Below are positions 56,429-64,000 of a stretch of 64,000 nucleotides of DNA, piece after piece (position 1 is the stretch's first letter; the number at the start of each line of letters is the position of its first letter). The DNA comes from a bacterium (GTDB lineage: Bacteria > Electryoneota > JAOADG01). The translations under genes and the position numbers were made by a program. The notes beneath the pieces were generated by a model. That model searched no databases, was not told the DNA's origin, and saw nothing but the letters and a program-made list of their open reading frames with translations. The stretch is taken from positions 620,001 to 684,000 of the forward strand of contig JAOADG010000008.1 in the NCBI GenBank assembly GCA_026417415.1, given 5' to 3'.

Positions 56429-57189
56429 TGTACCTCCTTTGATTGTAATGAATTCATTTCTATGAGGAATTCTATAGCCGTTTTTTTGAAACACTGATAA
56501 GAAAAAAAATGTCTTAAAATTAAATTGTAGTTTAAAGTAGTATCGAATAAAAGCAACGTTTCCTTTTCAAAGCGCCAGTTATAGTCGCCTAAACTGGAAT
56601 AAAACTTATATAAGTAATCTGGTTTCAAATACATCCATTGAAAGTAAATTCCTTTATTGAATTTTTCATTCGTACTTTGACTTAAAAAAATACCTGTGCT
56701 TAACTGATAGTTTTTTTCAATAAAATTATACCCAATTTCCATTTGATTAAAACTGGTTTGATATAGAATTGGCTTAGTAATTTTTGAAGATAAACCTCCG
56801 ATTAACCATTGTTTGTAATTCAAGGGATAACTTATTTGTCCCCAAAATAGGTTATTGTCAACTTGATTTGTGAAGGATTGAAATCCACCTCCTCCAATCC
56901 AAAAAGGTGTGTTCGTCAAATGTCCAAGATAACCAAATCCTATCTCGTAACTTTTCTTTCGGTTTGGATTCAATGATTGTTTCCAATCAAGAATTGACAC
57001 ACGCGTTTGAAACCATCCAATATAATCTTGATGATACTTTGAGTAACCTAAGGATGTGCTGATTTGTTGAAATTTCTGATTTTGTTCTTCAATTTTACCA
57101 TGACTTAAGTTTATTCGAAGTATATCTGCTTTTAATGGCGGAGAGATAAGGATTGTAATGAGTATTAGTATATACCAAAATTTAGTCAT
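56392..57189 (-). CDS. putative outer-membrane barrel-like protein
   Basis: About 265 residues from ATG 57189 (MTKFWYILILITILISPPLKA is a signal peptide). The longer frame runs back into the gcvPB promoter and is unlikely to be used. The mature part has alternating aromatic strands (SYEIGFGYLGHL; FWIGGGGFQSF; QWLIGGLSSKI) as in small outer-membrane barrels. No family recognised and no clear Shine-Dalgarno. It is the first gene of a two-gene minus-strand unit. Confidence 0.6.
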   Translation of the reverse strand: MTKFWYILILITILISPPLKADILRINLSHGKIEEQNQKFQQISTSLGYSKYHQDYIGWFQTRVSILDWKQSLNPNRKKSYEIGFGYLGHLTNTPFWIGGGGFQSFTNQVDNNLFWGQISYPLNYKQWLIGGLSSKITKPILYQTSFNQMEIGYNFIEKNYQLSTGIFLSQSTNEKFNKGIYFQWMYLKPDYLYKFYSSLGDYNWRFEKETLLLFDTTLNYNLILRHFFSYQCFKKTAIEFLIEMNSLQSKEVQWFIGSGCAFTI

Positions 57190-57264
57190 ATCTTGAAGCA
57201 ATTTTAGTATTAGACAAACTCCATTTTTAAAAAGTTTAAAGCCCCAACTTTCGCTCAAACATTT

Positions 57265-57293
57265 TTGACTTAATTTCATTAAGTTTGTATCTT
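57265..57293 (+). promoter_or_regulatory. sigma70-like promoter of the gcvPB run
   Basis: TTGACT (57265-57270) and TATCTT (57288-57293) are 17 bp apart, 24 bases before the gcvPB ATG and in the divergent gap with the barrel-like gene. Close to the E. coli consensus in sequence and spacing. Confidence 0.65.
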
Positions 57294-57317
57294 TTTTAAG
57301 AAGAGCAAAGGTGTAAT

Positions 57318-58757
57318 ATGTCAGAACCAACTATTTTTGAACTTTCAAAACCTGATCGCATCGGTGTACGTCTTCCGAAATTAGATATTCCATTACAGAC
57401 TTCTCCGATCCCCCCAAACTATCTTAGAAAAAGTTTACCTATTCCAGAAATTCATGAACTTGACGTAGTGCGGCATTACACCCGTTTGTCCATTATGAAT
57501 CACCATGTTGACAAAGAAATGTATCCCTTGGGTTCGTGCACTATGAAATATAATCCTAAAATTAATGAGGAACTTGCAAGGTTACCCGGATTTTGCCAGT
57601 TACATCCATTATCTCCTGCGAATGCTATGCAAGGTGCATTACAATTGATGTGGGAACTCGAAGAGGCACTTAAAATCGTCACGGGTTTTTCTGCAGTTTC
57701 TTTACAACCTGCAGCAGGAGCTCAAGGTGAGTTTGTTGGTTTACTTTTAATGCGTGCATATCACAAAAGTAGAGGTCGTAGTCCAAAGAAAATCATTATA
57801 CCTGACTCTGCGCATGGGACAAATCCAGCTTCCATCACTTTAGCAGGTTTTGAAGTATTGCAGCTGCCCAGCACTCATGAAGGGTTAGTAAATGTGGAGG
57901 AACTAAAAAAAGTAGTTGATGAAAATGTTGCAGGATTAATGATTACCAATCCAAATACATTAGGTCTGTTTGAGAAACATATCGTAGAAATTTCATCTAT
58001 CATTCATTCAGTAGATGGTTTAATGTATATGGATGGTGCAAATTTGAATGCAATTGTTGGAATCGTAAAACCGTTTGATATGGGCTTTGACATTTGTCAC
58101 TTAAATTTACATAAAACATTTTCAACACCACACGGAGGAGGAGGACCAGGATCAGGGCCGGTTTGTTGTAGAAAAGATTTAGAAAAATTTCTACCAGTTC
58201 CAAGAATCGTCCATACAAATGGAAAATTTGATTTAAATTGGCATGAGAAAGATTCAATCGGAAAAGTTCACACTTTTTTTGGAAATTTTGGTGTCTTTGT
58301 TCGAGCATTGTGCTACATACGAATGAATGGAAAAGAGGGACTGAAAAAAAATAGTCAAATGGCAGTACTAAATGCGAATTACATACGGTGCAAACTTCAA
58401 GAATATTATGATTTACCTTATCCAACAAAGTGTATGCATGAAGTAGTTTTTAGTGGAGATCGGCAAAAAAAATATGGTGTTCGGACTTTGGACATTGCTA
58501 AACGTCTTCTTGATTTTGGGTTTCATGCACCAACGGTTTATTTCCCATTAATTGTGCATGAAGCAATCATGATTGAACCAACTGAAACAGAATCATTACA
58601 AACGTTAGATCGTTTTATTGAGGTTATGCAGATCATTGCAGAAGAGGCACAAACCAATGCTGAATTAGTTGTTTCAGCACCAACGAAAACACCAGTATCA
58701 AGATTAAACGAAGCACTGGCAGCTAAATTATTGGATGTTTCATATCCGTTAGAATGA
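57318..58757 (+). CDS. gcvPB: glycine dehydrogenase (decarboxylating) subunit 2
   Basis: C-terminal half of the split P-protein of the glycine cleavage system; 479 residues, normal length. HYTRLSIMNHHVDKEMYPLG and GSCTMKYNPKINEELA open it. The PLP lysine is in CHLNLHKTFSTPHGGGGPG. It forms a heterotetramer with GcvPA, which is not in this window; nor are gcvT or gcvH. GCAAAGGTG precedes ATG 57318. Confidence 0.95.
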   Translation: MSEPTIFELSKPDRIGVRLPKLDIPLQTSPIPPNYLRKSLPIPEIHELDVVRHYTRLSIMNHHVDKEMYPLGSCTMKYNPKINEELARLPGFCQLHPLSPANAMQGALQLMWELEEALKIVTGFSAVSLQPAAGAQGEFVGLLLMRAYHKSRGRSPKKIIIPDSAHGTNPASITLAGFEVLQLPSTHEGLVNVEELKKVVDENVAGLMITNPNTLGLFEKHIVEISSIIHSVDGLMYMDGANLNAIVGIVKPFDMGFDICHLNLHKTFSTPHGGGGPGSGPVCCRKDLEKFLPVPRIVHTNGKFDLNWHEKDSIGKVHTFFGNFGVFVRALCYIRMNGKEGLKKNSQMAVLNANYIRCKLQEYYDLPYPTKCMHEVVFSGDRQKKYGVRTLDIAKRLLDFGFHAPTVYFPLIVHEAIMIEPTETESLQTLDRFIEVMQIIAEEAQTNAELVVSAPTKTPVSRLNEALAAKLLDVSYPLE

Positions 58758-61567
58758 GCGATCGTAAGAGTTTTATCCCAACGGTCTGCTATTCAGCAGA
58801 CCGTTCATTTATATGGGAAACTTTGGGTTTCCCTGAAAAAATCCTGTGCATTGATTGCGAAACAACAGGATTGGATCTACTCAACGACTCAATTATTGAG
58901 TTGGGAATGGTATGGGTTTACATAGATAAAATTATACCTGTGTTTCATTCACTGTTTAAAATAGATAAACCATTACCAACAGAAATAATCAATTTAACGG
59001 GAATTACCGACGAAGAACTTAGCAGCAGTTCACACTTTCATGACAAATGTGAAGAAATTTTGGAAAGGTGCGAAGAAGCTGATACAATTTTAGGTCACAA
59101 TGTACTATTTGATTTGAATTTTCTTTCAAATGAATTGAGGAAGCATCAGAAATTGTGGATTGCACCAAATTACCTTTTCGATACACGGATGTTAGTAAGA
59201 ATGTTGTATCCTGAGGCACCAAGTGGAGGATTAGCTGGATATTCAAGGTGGTTTCAATTTCATCATAACCCACATCGTGCGCTTTCAGATGCGTTAGTGA
59301 CTGCACAAATATTTTACAAGTGTCTGGATAGATTAAAATGGTTATCAAAAGAGGATTGCCAAATTCTTTCTAAGTTTGCTGAATTAGGCAATGTTGGTTT
59401 TCGGAGTATACATTGGGAAAAGTTAAAGACAATTGTACCTACAAAAGAAAGCCTAAATTTGCCTTCTTCACCTTGGGGAACATCTAATCAATACTGCCAC
59501 AACATAAACTATAATGGAAGTACAAGTATCGATTCAACATTGTGTAAGAATGGTTGGATTGAACGTCAACTAACGAATTTTGTTGAGAGAAAACACCAAA
59601 AAGAATATGCACATTTTGTCCAATCTGCACTAAACAATAAATCTTGGACAGTTCTTGAAGCAGGTACTGGAATTGGTAAAACGTTTGGTTACTTAGCACC
59701 AATTGTTGAATGGTTAAACGAAGACGAGAATAGACGCATTATTATTTCTACTTATTCTAAAACTCTTCAAGAGCAGTTATTTCATCAGGATATTCCCAAA
59801 TGGTTAGATCTTGTTCCAAATGGTTCTGCAACACTTTTAAAAGGTAGATCCAATTACGTGTGTAGGTATCGTTTTGAAGAATTAATTCAAAGACGATTAA
59901 AATCTCTACATATTCAAGACACCATGCAGGCGTCGGCACTACTATTATGGTTGCGGTGGACACAAACAGGAGATTTTACTGAAATTGTTCCTTTGAATGA
60001 AAGTAGGTCTTTTTTTCGTTATGTTGTCGCAGATCCAATTGTATGTCGTATGCGAAATTGTCCAATGGGCGATGTGGATTGCTTTTTTGGAATACAAAGA
60101 CAAAATGCTGCGACTTCAAGAATCGTTGTAGTAAATCACTCTCTTCTGTGTTATGCCCTTTTTCATCAACCTAATCTACTAGGTGTGTTTGAAGCAATAA
60201 TTATTGATGAGGGACACCGTTTTGAAGAAGTGGTAAGAGATACGTTAACATCAGAAATTTCTGTGTTTACGTTAAGACAATTAAGAGAAGGGTGGTCAGA
60301 GATGACAGACCCTTTACCAGAGAATGATTACAACAAAATAAAAAGTTTTGTAGATCATTTATTGGCAATTGAACAATCGTGGGTACGGTTTCTTGCAAAA
60401 ATCAAAGATGTAATTCTAAAAGTTGAAGAAAATGAATTTGGACGAAGGTTGAGATATTCAAAAGATGGTCCGGTTAATTGGAGTGAACAATCTGCTGATG
60501 CATTTGAAAATTCCATCAAATCAGCAATGCTTGAAATAGCAAAGTTGTATAGCGATCAATTTGAAACTGTCCAATCGCTCCTTGTATTAGATAGTTTGAA
60601 AAATAGCTTATTAAATGTTTTGGATGCTTGGGTGAAAATAAAACTCCCTAATGAAAATTATGCGACTTGGTTCGAATTACCTCCACAAACCGATTATGAA
60701 AATGTGCAGTTTTTTGCTGCACCAATCAATATTGGACCTACTTTACAAGAGTATTTATTGAAAGATAATTATTATGGTGTAATCACAAGTGCAACTTTGT
60801 CAATTCATGGGAATTTTAGTTTCTTGAAAAGAAATTTAGGATTGGATACGATAGAAAATGTAACCACTCAATCATTTCCATCACCTTTTGATCTAGATAA
60901 TCAATTAAAAATTATTGTTCCTATGTTTGGTGCGGATGCTTTTGATGGTGCCAATTTTCGAATGGACGTACTTAATGAATGGTTAGTACCTGCGTTAAAA
61001 AATACAAAAGTCAATACTTTAGTTCTTGCAACTTCTAAAAAAATAGGGAATAGGTTTTCACAAAACTGGAAAACCGTATTTTCTCAAAGAGAGTATCCGG
61101 TTTGGTTGCAAAATGTAGATGGTAGTCCATCTGAGTTGTTAGAACAATTCAAAGCACATCAACCATCCATTTTGATAGGATTTGATTCATTTTGGGAAGG
61201 AGTAGATTTACCAGGATCATTGTTAGAGTGTATTATTATCCCGCGATTACCTTTTCCTGTTCCGGACGAACCTATTCACAATGCTAAATCTGAAATTCTA
61301 AAAAATAAAAACCAAAATGACTTTTTAGAGTTGTCTTTGCCACAGGCAATTTTGAAAATAAGGCAGGGTATTGGAAGAATGATTCGGAAAGAAACAGATT
61401 ATGGATTGGTGATCATCTTAGATAGAAGATTGTTTACGAAAAGATATGGAACTGAAATCATGGTTTCTCTACCAGTTGAAGTAAAGCGTGTGGATACTGT
61501 AGATGAATTCAATTCTTATTTTACTTGGATTTTAGAAAAAAAGACCAATGAAAATTTTGGGAATTGA
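58754..61567 (+). CDS. dinG: DnaQ-type exonuclease fused to a DinG-type Fe-S helicase
   Basis: 937 residues. The N-terminal DEDDh exonuclease (about 28-195) shows IDCETTGLD (Asp34, Glu36), HNVLFDLNFL and HRALSDALVTAQIF. The helicase follows with Walker A GTGIGKT at about 308, DEGH in place of DEAH, and late motifs (GFDSFWEGVDLPG; RQGIGRMIRK). Cysteines in NYVCRYRF and VCRMRNCPMGDVDCF match the [4Fe-4S] site of XPD/DinG helicases. Likely a 5'-3' helicase with attached 3'-5' nuclease for damaged or R-loop DNA. Starts at ATGA on the gcvPB stop. Confidence 0.92.
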   Translation: MSDRKSFIPTVCYSADRSFIWETLGFPEKILCIDCETTGLDLLNDSIIELGMVWVYIDKIIPVFHSLFKIDKPLPTEIINLTGITDEELSSSSHFHDKCEEILERCEEADTILGHNVLFDLNFLSNELRKHQKLWIAPNYLFDTRMLVRMLYPEAPSGGLAGYSRWFQFHHNPHRALSDALVTAQIFYKCLDRLKWLSKEDCQILSKFAELGNVGFRSIHWEKLKTIVPTKESLNLPSSPWGTSNQYCHNINYNGSTSIDSTLCKNGWIERQLTNFVERKHQKEYAHFVQSALNNKSWTVLEAGTGIGKTFGYLAPIVEWLNEDENRRIIISTYSKTLQEQLFHQDIPKWLDLVPNGSATLLKGRSNYVCRYRFEELIQRRLKSLHIQDTMQASALLLWLRWTQTGDFTEIVPLNESRSFFRYVVADPIVCRMRNCPMGDVDCFFGIQRQNAATSRIVVVNHSLLCYALFHQPNLLGVFEAIIIDEGHRFEEVVRDTLTSEISVFTLRQLREGWSEMTDPLPENDYNKIKSFVDHLLAIEQSWVRFLAKIKDVILKVEENEFGRRLRYSKDGPVNWSEQSADAFENSIKSAMLEIAKLYSDQFETVQSLLVLDSLKNSLLNVLDAWVKIKLPNENYATWFELPPQTDYENVQFFAAPINIGPTLQEYLLKDNYYGVITSATLSIHGNFSFLKRNLGLDTIENVTTQSFPSPFDLDNQLKIIVPMFGADAFDGANFRMDVLNEWLVPALKNTKVNTLVLATSKKIGNRFSQNWKTVFSQREYPVWLQNVDGSPSELLEQFKAHQPSILIGFDSFWEGVDLPGSLLECIIIPRLPFPVPDEPIHNAKSEILKNKNQNDFLELSLPQAILKIRQGIGRMIRKETDYGLVIILDRRLFTKRYGTEIMVSLPVEVKRVDTVDEFNSYFTWILEKKTNENFGN

Positions 61568-62453
61568 TGTAGGTGGTTCTAGTATAAAGTTTGTTTTATG
61601 GGATGAATTGATAGATTCCATTATAACACAAGGAAAAATTCCATTTCAGCCACCTACACTTAACCAGTTTTTTTCTATATTAAATACCTTACTATCCAAT
61701 TTTAAAGTAGATAAAATAGGGATTGCTGTTCCGGGAACGCTCGATTTAAATAGAGAATATTCTATCTTTGTGCCGAATTTACAAGATTGGAATTCAGTTC
61801 CTTTAAAATTTTTAATCGAGAATGAATACAAGATTGAAACAGGTTTAGAAAATGATGCAAACTCAGCAGCTTATGCTGAATACGTTTTAGGATCAGGAAA
61901 AAACACAAACGGTATTGTTTTACTTACTTTAGGTACAGGTGTCGGTGGTGGAGTAGTTTTACATGGTGAATTGATGGTAGGTGCAAATGGTGGAGGTGCA
62001 GAATTGGGACATTTTTGTATTGATGTAAATGGTTTTCCTTGTAATTGTGGTTCCAATGGATGTTTGGAACAATATGTTAGTATTCATGGTATAAAGAGGT
62101 TGGGTGAACTTTTGGATCCTCACCGAAGAAGTTTATCGCCACAAGAATGGTCAGAATTAGCGGATAAAGGAGATTCTTTTGCAAAGTTTTTATGGGAAAA
62201 AATTGGTCATTATATAGGATTGGGAGTTTCCTCTTACGTAAACATTTTTCATCCTTCTAAAGTGGTAATTGGTGGAGGTATTTCTAATGCTGGTGAAAAA
62301 TTGCTTAACCCTATACGCCATACCGTACAAAAAAGAGCATTTAAAAGTTTGGTATCTGACTTAACTATTGAAAAAGCTTTACTTGGAGATTTTGCAGGTG
62401 CAATAGGGATTTCTTTATTATCCATTAAAAAACGAGGTAAAAACTATGAATAA
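61548..62453 (+). CDS. ROK family sugar kinase (glucokinase-like)
   Basis: 301 residues. The phosphate-binding DVGGSSIKFVLW is at the N-terminus, the catalytic Asp in ENDANSAAYAE, TLGTGVGGGVV in the middle, and the ROK zinc motif CNCGSNGCLEQYVS. No DNA-binding domain, so it is a kinase rather than a repressor. Glucose is the usual substrate, not proven here. Starts 20 bp inside dinG. Confidence 0.88.
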   Translation: MKILGIDVGGSSIKFVLWDELIDSIITQGKIPFQPPTLNQFFSILNTLLSNFKVDKIGIAVPGTLDLNREYSIFVPNLQDWNSVPLKFLIENEYKIETGLENDANSAAYAEYVLGSGKNTNGIVLLTLGTGVGGGVVLHGELMVGANGGGAELGHFCIDVNGFPCNCGSNGCLEQYVSIHGIKRLGELLDPHRRSLSPQEWSELADKGDSFAKFLWEKIGHYIGLGVSSYVNIFHPSKVVIGGGISNAGEKLLNPIRHTVQKRAFKSLVSDLTIEKALLGDFAGAIGISLLSIKKRGKNYE

Positions 62454-62853
62454 AGGATTAAATTTATTGATTATATCGCTATTATTTTTCTTTGGTTTCA
62501 ATGGTTGTGTTAAAGCGAATGAAGAAGATTTATTTAATGAGGCCAAGTCATTACAAGAAAAACAACAGACAAAACAAGCCATTGCAAAATATGAAGAGTT
62601 AATTTCAAAATTTCCAAAAGGGAAATATGCCGCTAAATCCCAATTTATGGTTGGTTTTTTATACGCCAATGAATTAAAGGATTATAGCAAAGCCAAATCC
62701 GCATATGAAAATTTTTTAAAAAACTATTCTACAGAGGTGGATTCTGGAATGGTTGCTTCGGCAAAATGGGAATTAAAATACCTAGGGAAAGATATTAATG
62801 AAATTGAAGAATTAAAGAATTTAGTTCCCCCTGATACAACGAATACAAAATAA
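62446..62853 (+). CDS. TPR-containing lipoprotein
   Basis: 135 residues. The signal sequence ends in FNGC, a plausible lipobox with Cys21-type acylation. Two to three TPR helices follow (EAKSLQEKQQTKQAIAKYEE; AKSQFMVGFLYANE; YSKAKSAYENFLKNY). It resembles short BamD/YbgF-type tetratricopeptide proteins. Function unknown; probably a protein-contact factor on the periplasmic side. Starts eight bases inside the ROK gene. Confidence 0.78.
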   Translation: MNKGLNLLIISLLFFFGFNGCVKANEEDLFNEAKSLQEKQQTKQAIAKYEELISKFPKGKYAAKSQFMVGFLYANELKDYSKAKSAYENFLKNYSTEVDSGMVASAKWELKYLGKDINEIEELKNLVPPDTTNTK

Positions 62854-63854
62854 TGGAAAAACATATGAACATAGATATTAAAGCAATAACTGAATTGATT
62901 CTACGTGAATCCGAAGTACTCAATCGAATTCGTAGATCTTTAGCACAAGTGATCGTGGGACAATCGTATTTAATTGATCGAATGCTCATTGCTCTTCTTT
63001 GTGACGGGCATTTGTTACTTGAAGGCGTTCCTGGTTTAGCGAAAACATTGGCAGCAAAATCCTTGGCAGCTTCCGTAAAAGCAAGTTTCCATCGCATTCA
63101 GTTTACTCCAGACCTTCTACCTGCTGACGTAACCGGAACATTGGTATTGGATTTAAAAGAACAAAAGTTTATTACTAAAAAAGGACCTATCTTTACCAAC
63201 TTTTTGTTAGCAGATGAAATTAATCGTGCGCCTGCAAAAGTACAATCGGCACTATTAGAGGGAATGCAAGAAAGACAAGTAACCATTGGTGAAAATTCTT
63301 ATCCTTTACCGACACCATTTTTTGTAATCGCTACCCAAAATCCTTTAGAACAAGAAGGCACTTACCCATTACCGGAAGCTCAATTGGATCGTTTTTTAAT
63401 GAAAGTTCTTTTAACCTATCCGTCGCGCGAGGAAGAAAAGATTATATTACGTGAGCAACAAAGAATAATGAGTACGAAGCTTGAACCGGTCATCACGCCT
63501 GAGGAGTTATTACGTATTCGTGAAGCTTGTCATACAATTTATACCGATGAAAAAATAGAGAATTATGTATTAGATATAGTACAAGCAACAAGAAATCCAG
63601 TTTCTATGGGTATCAAAGAATTGGATGGTATGATTCGGTATGGTGCAAGTCCGAGAGCATCTATTTATTTAGTGGCTTGTGCAAGAGCCCATGCTTTCCT
63701 ACAAAAAAGAGGTTTTGTTTTACCTGATGATGTTCGCGCAGTTGGTCCTGATGTATTAAGGCACAGAATAGGGTTAAGTTACGAAGCAGAAGCCCAAGAT
63801 TATACAGCGGACAGCATAATAAAAACCATTTTTGATCGTATTTTGGTACCGTAA
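62853..63854 (+). CDS. MoxR family AAA+ ATPase
   Basis: 333 residues. Walker A GVPGLAKT, Walker B LLADEINRAPAKVQ, sensor ATQNPLEQEGTYPLPEAQLDRF. The C-terminal lid includes ASPRASIYLVACARAHA. MoxR proteins act as chaperones for metal-centre or membrane-protein assembly, usually with a DUF58 protein, which follows here. TAATG overlaps at both ends. A second start at 62865 (MNIDIKA) is possible. Confidence 0.93.
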   Translation: MEKHMNIDIKAITELILRESEVLNRIRRSLAQVIVGQSYLIDRMLIALLCDGHLLLEGVPGLAKTLAAKSLAASVKASFHRIQFTPDLLPADVTGTLVLDLKEQKFITKKGPIFTNFLLADEINRAPAKVQSALLEGMQERQVTIGENSYPLPTPFFVIATQNPLEQEGTYPLPEAQLDRFLMKVLLTYPSREEEKIILREQQRIMSTKLEPVITPEELLRIREACHTIYTDEKIENYVLDIVQATRNPVSMGIKELDGMIRYGASPRASIYLVACARAHAFLQKRGFVLPDDVRAVGPDVLRHRIGLSYEAEAQDYTADSIIKTIFDRILVP

Positions 63855-64000
63855 TGGATATTCAAGATTTACTGAAACGTGTAAAAGAAGTAGAAATACG
63901 AACTCGAGGTATTGTCCGATCTACGTTTTCTGGACAATATCATTCTGTATTTCGTGGTAGAGGAGTGACTTTTCGTGAAGTTCGCGATTACATTCCCGGT
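63854..64000 (+). CDS. DUF58 domain protein (partial, runs off the window)
   Basis: Starts on the moxR stop (TAATG). The 49 codons visible include the DUF58 opening: RGIVRSTFSGQYHSVFRGRG followed by FREVRDYIPG. The rest, normally with a vWA-like fold, lies outside the window. Partner of MoxR in the aerotolerance-type operon organisation. Confidence 0.85.
   Translation, partial: MDIQDLLKRVKEVEIRTRGIVRSTFSGQYHSVFRGRGVTFREVRDYIPG

Noticed and set aside
57190-57330. 47-residue N-terminal extension of the minus-strand barrel-like protein
   Set aside because: It crosses the gcvPB promoter and start. Using ATG 57189 gives a clean signal peptide.

Overview
The window is an AT-rich chromosomal segment from a bacterium. 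Nearly all genes point the same way and are packed into long runs with stop/start overlaps (TAATG or ATGA). Several secreted proteins carry Por-type (type IX secretion) C-terminal sorting domains with PNPFN-like motifs, which points to the FCB superphylum (Bacteroidota, Ignavibacteria, Marinimicrobia, Cloacimonadota and relatives). Shine-Dalgarno sites are clear (AGGAGG, AAGGAG, GAGGAG) and several promoters look like TTGACA-17 bp-TATAAT. Both features fit a non-Bacteroidota member of that group better than a typical Bacteroidota. I cannot name the phylum. The metabolism visible here (KorDABC 2-oxoacid:ferredoxin oxidoreductase, SucCD, ferredoxin, SelA) suggests an anaerobe.

Layout. 1-417: tail of an unknown gene and a thioredoxin. 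414-4007: a promoter, FMN riboswitch and terminator controlling ribD-ribE-ribBA-ribH. 4063-17466: a secreted propeller protein, then a housekeeping run (recN, murA, a small membrane protein, dnaE, dtd, a bifunctional-nuclease/UVR protein, a DUF1844 protein, a UbiA prenyltransferase, maf, a RodZ-like HTH protein, ispG). 17481-26208: an export cluster with a gingipain-like C25 protein, a subtilisin, a TlpA-like thioredoxin and an outer-membrane barrel. 26189-33481: selA, an NfeD protease, comEC, rnhB, a YraN-like protein and a secreted protein. 33499-35786: a COG2403 P-loop GTPase paired with carbamate kinase. 35875-42158: sucCD, korDABC, ndk and a 3-hydroxyacyl-CoA dehydrogenase. 42179-47693: a PyrR-type attenuator in front of pyrR-pyrB-pyrC, then lepA and lepB.

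47694-52408 is the least dense part. It holds a decayed sorting-domain gene, a long perfect palindrome, a 1065-residue repeat protein on the minus strand, a 486-bp gap and a YjbQ-type gene. 52484-55980 encodes a heterodimeric ABC exporter with asymmetric ATP sites. 55982-57189 (minus) is an unrecognised envelope gene pair. 57265-64000 starts at a good promoter and carries gcvPB, an exonuclease-DinG helicase fusion, a ROK kinase, a TPR lipoprotein, moxR and the start of a DUF58 gene.

No mobile element, CRISPR array, tRNA or rRNA was seen. I did not find a clear new multi-gene system. The observations most worth following are the C25 protein that lacks its catalytic histidine inside a coupled export cluster, the archaeal-lipid-like UbiA enzyme with a terminator hairpin inside its 5' end, the COG2403/carbamate kinase pair, the PyrR attenuator outside its usual hosts, and the pseudogenised sorting-domain gene.
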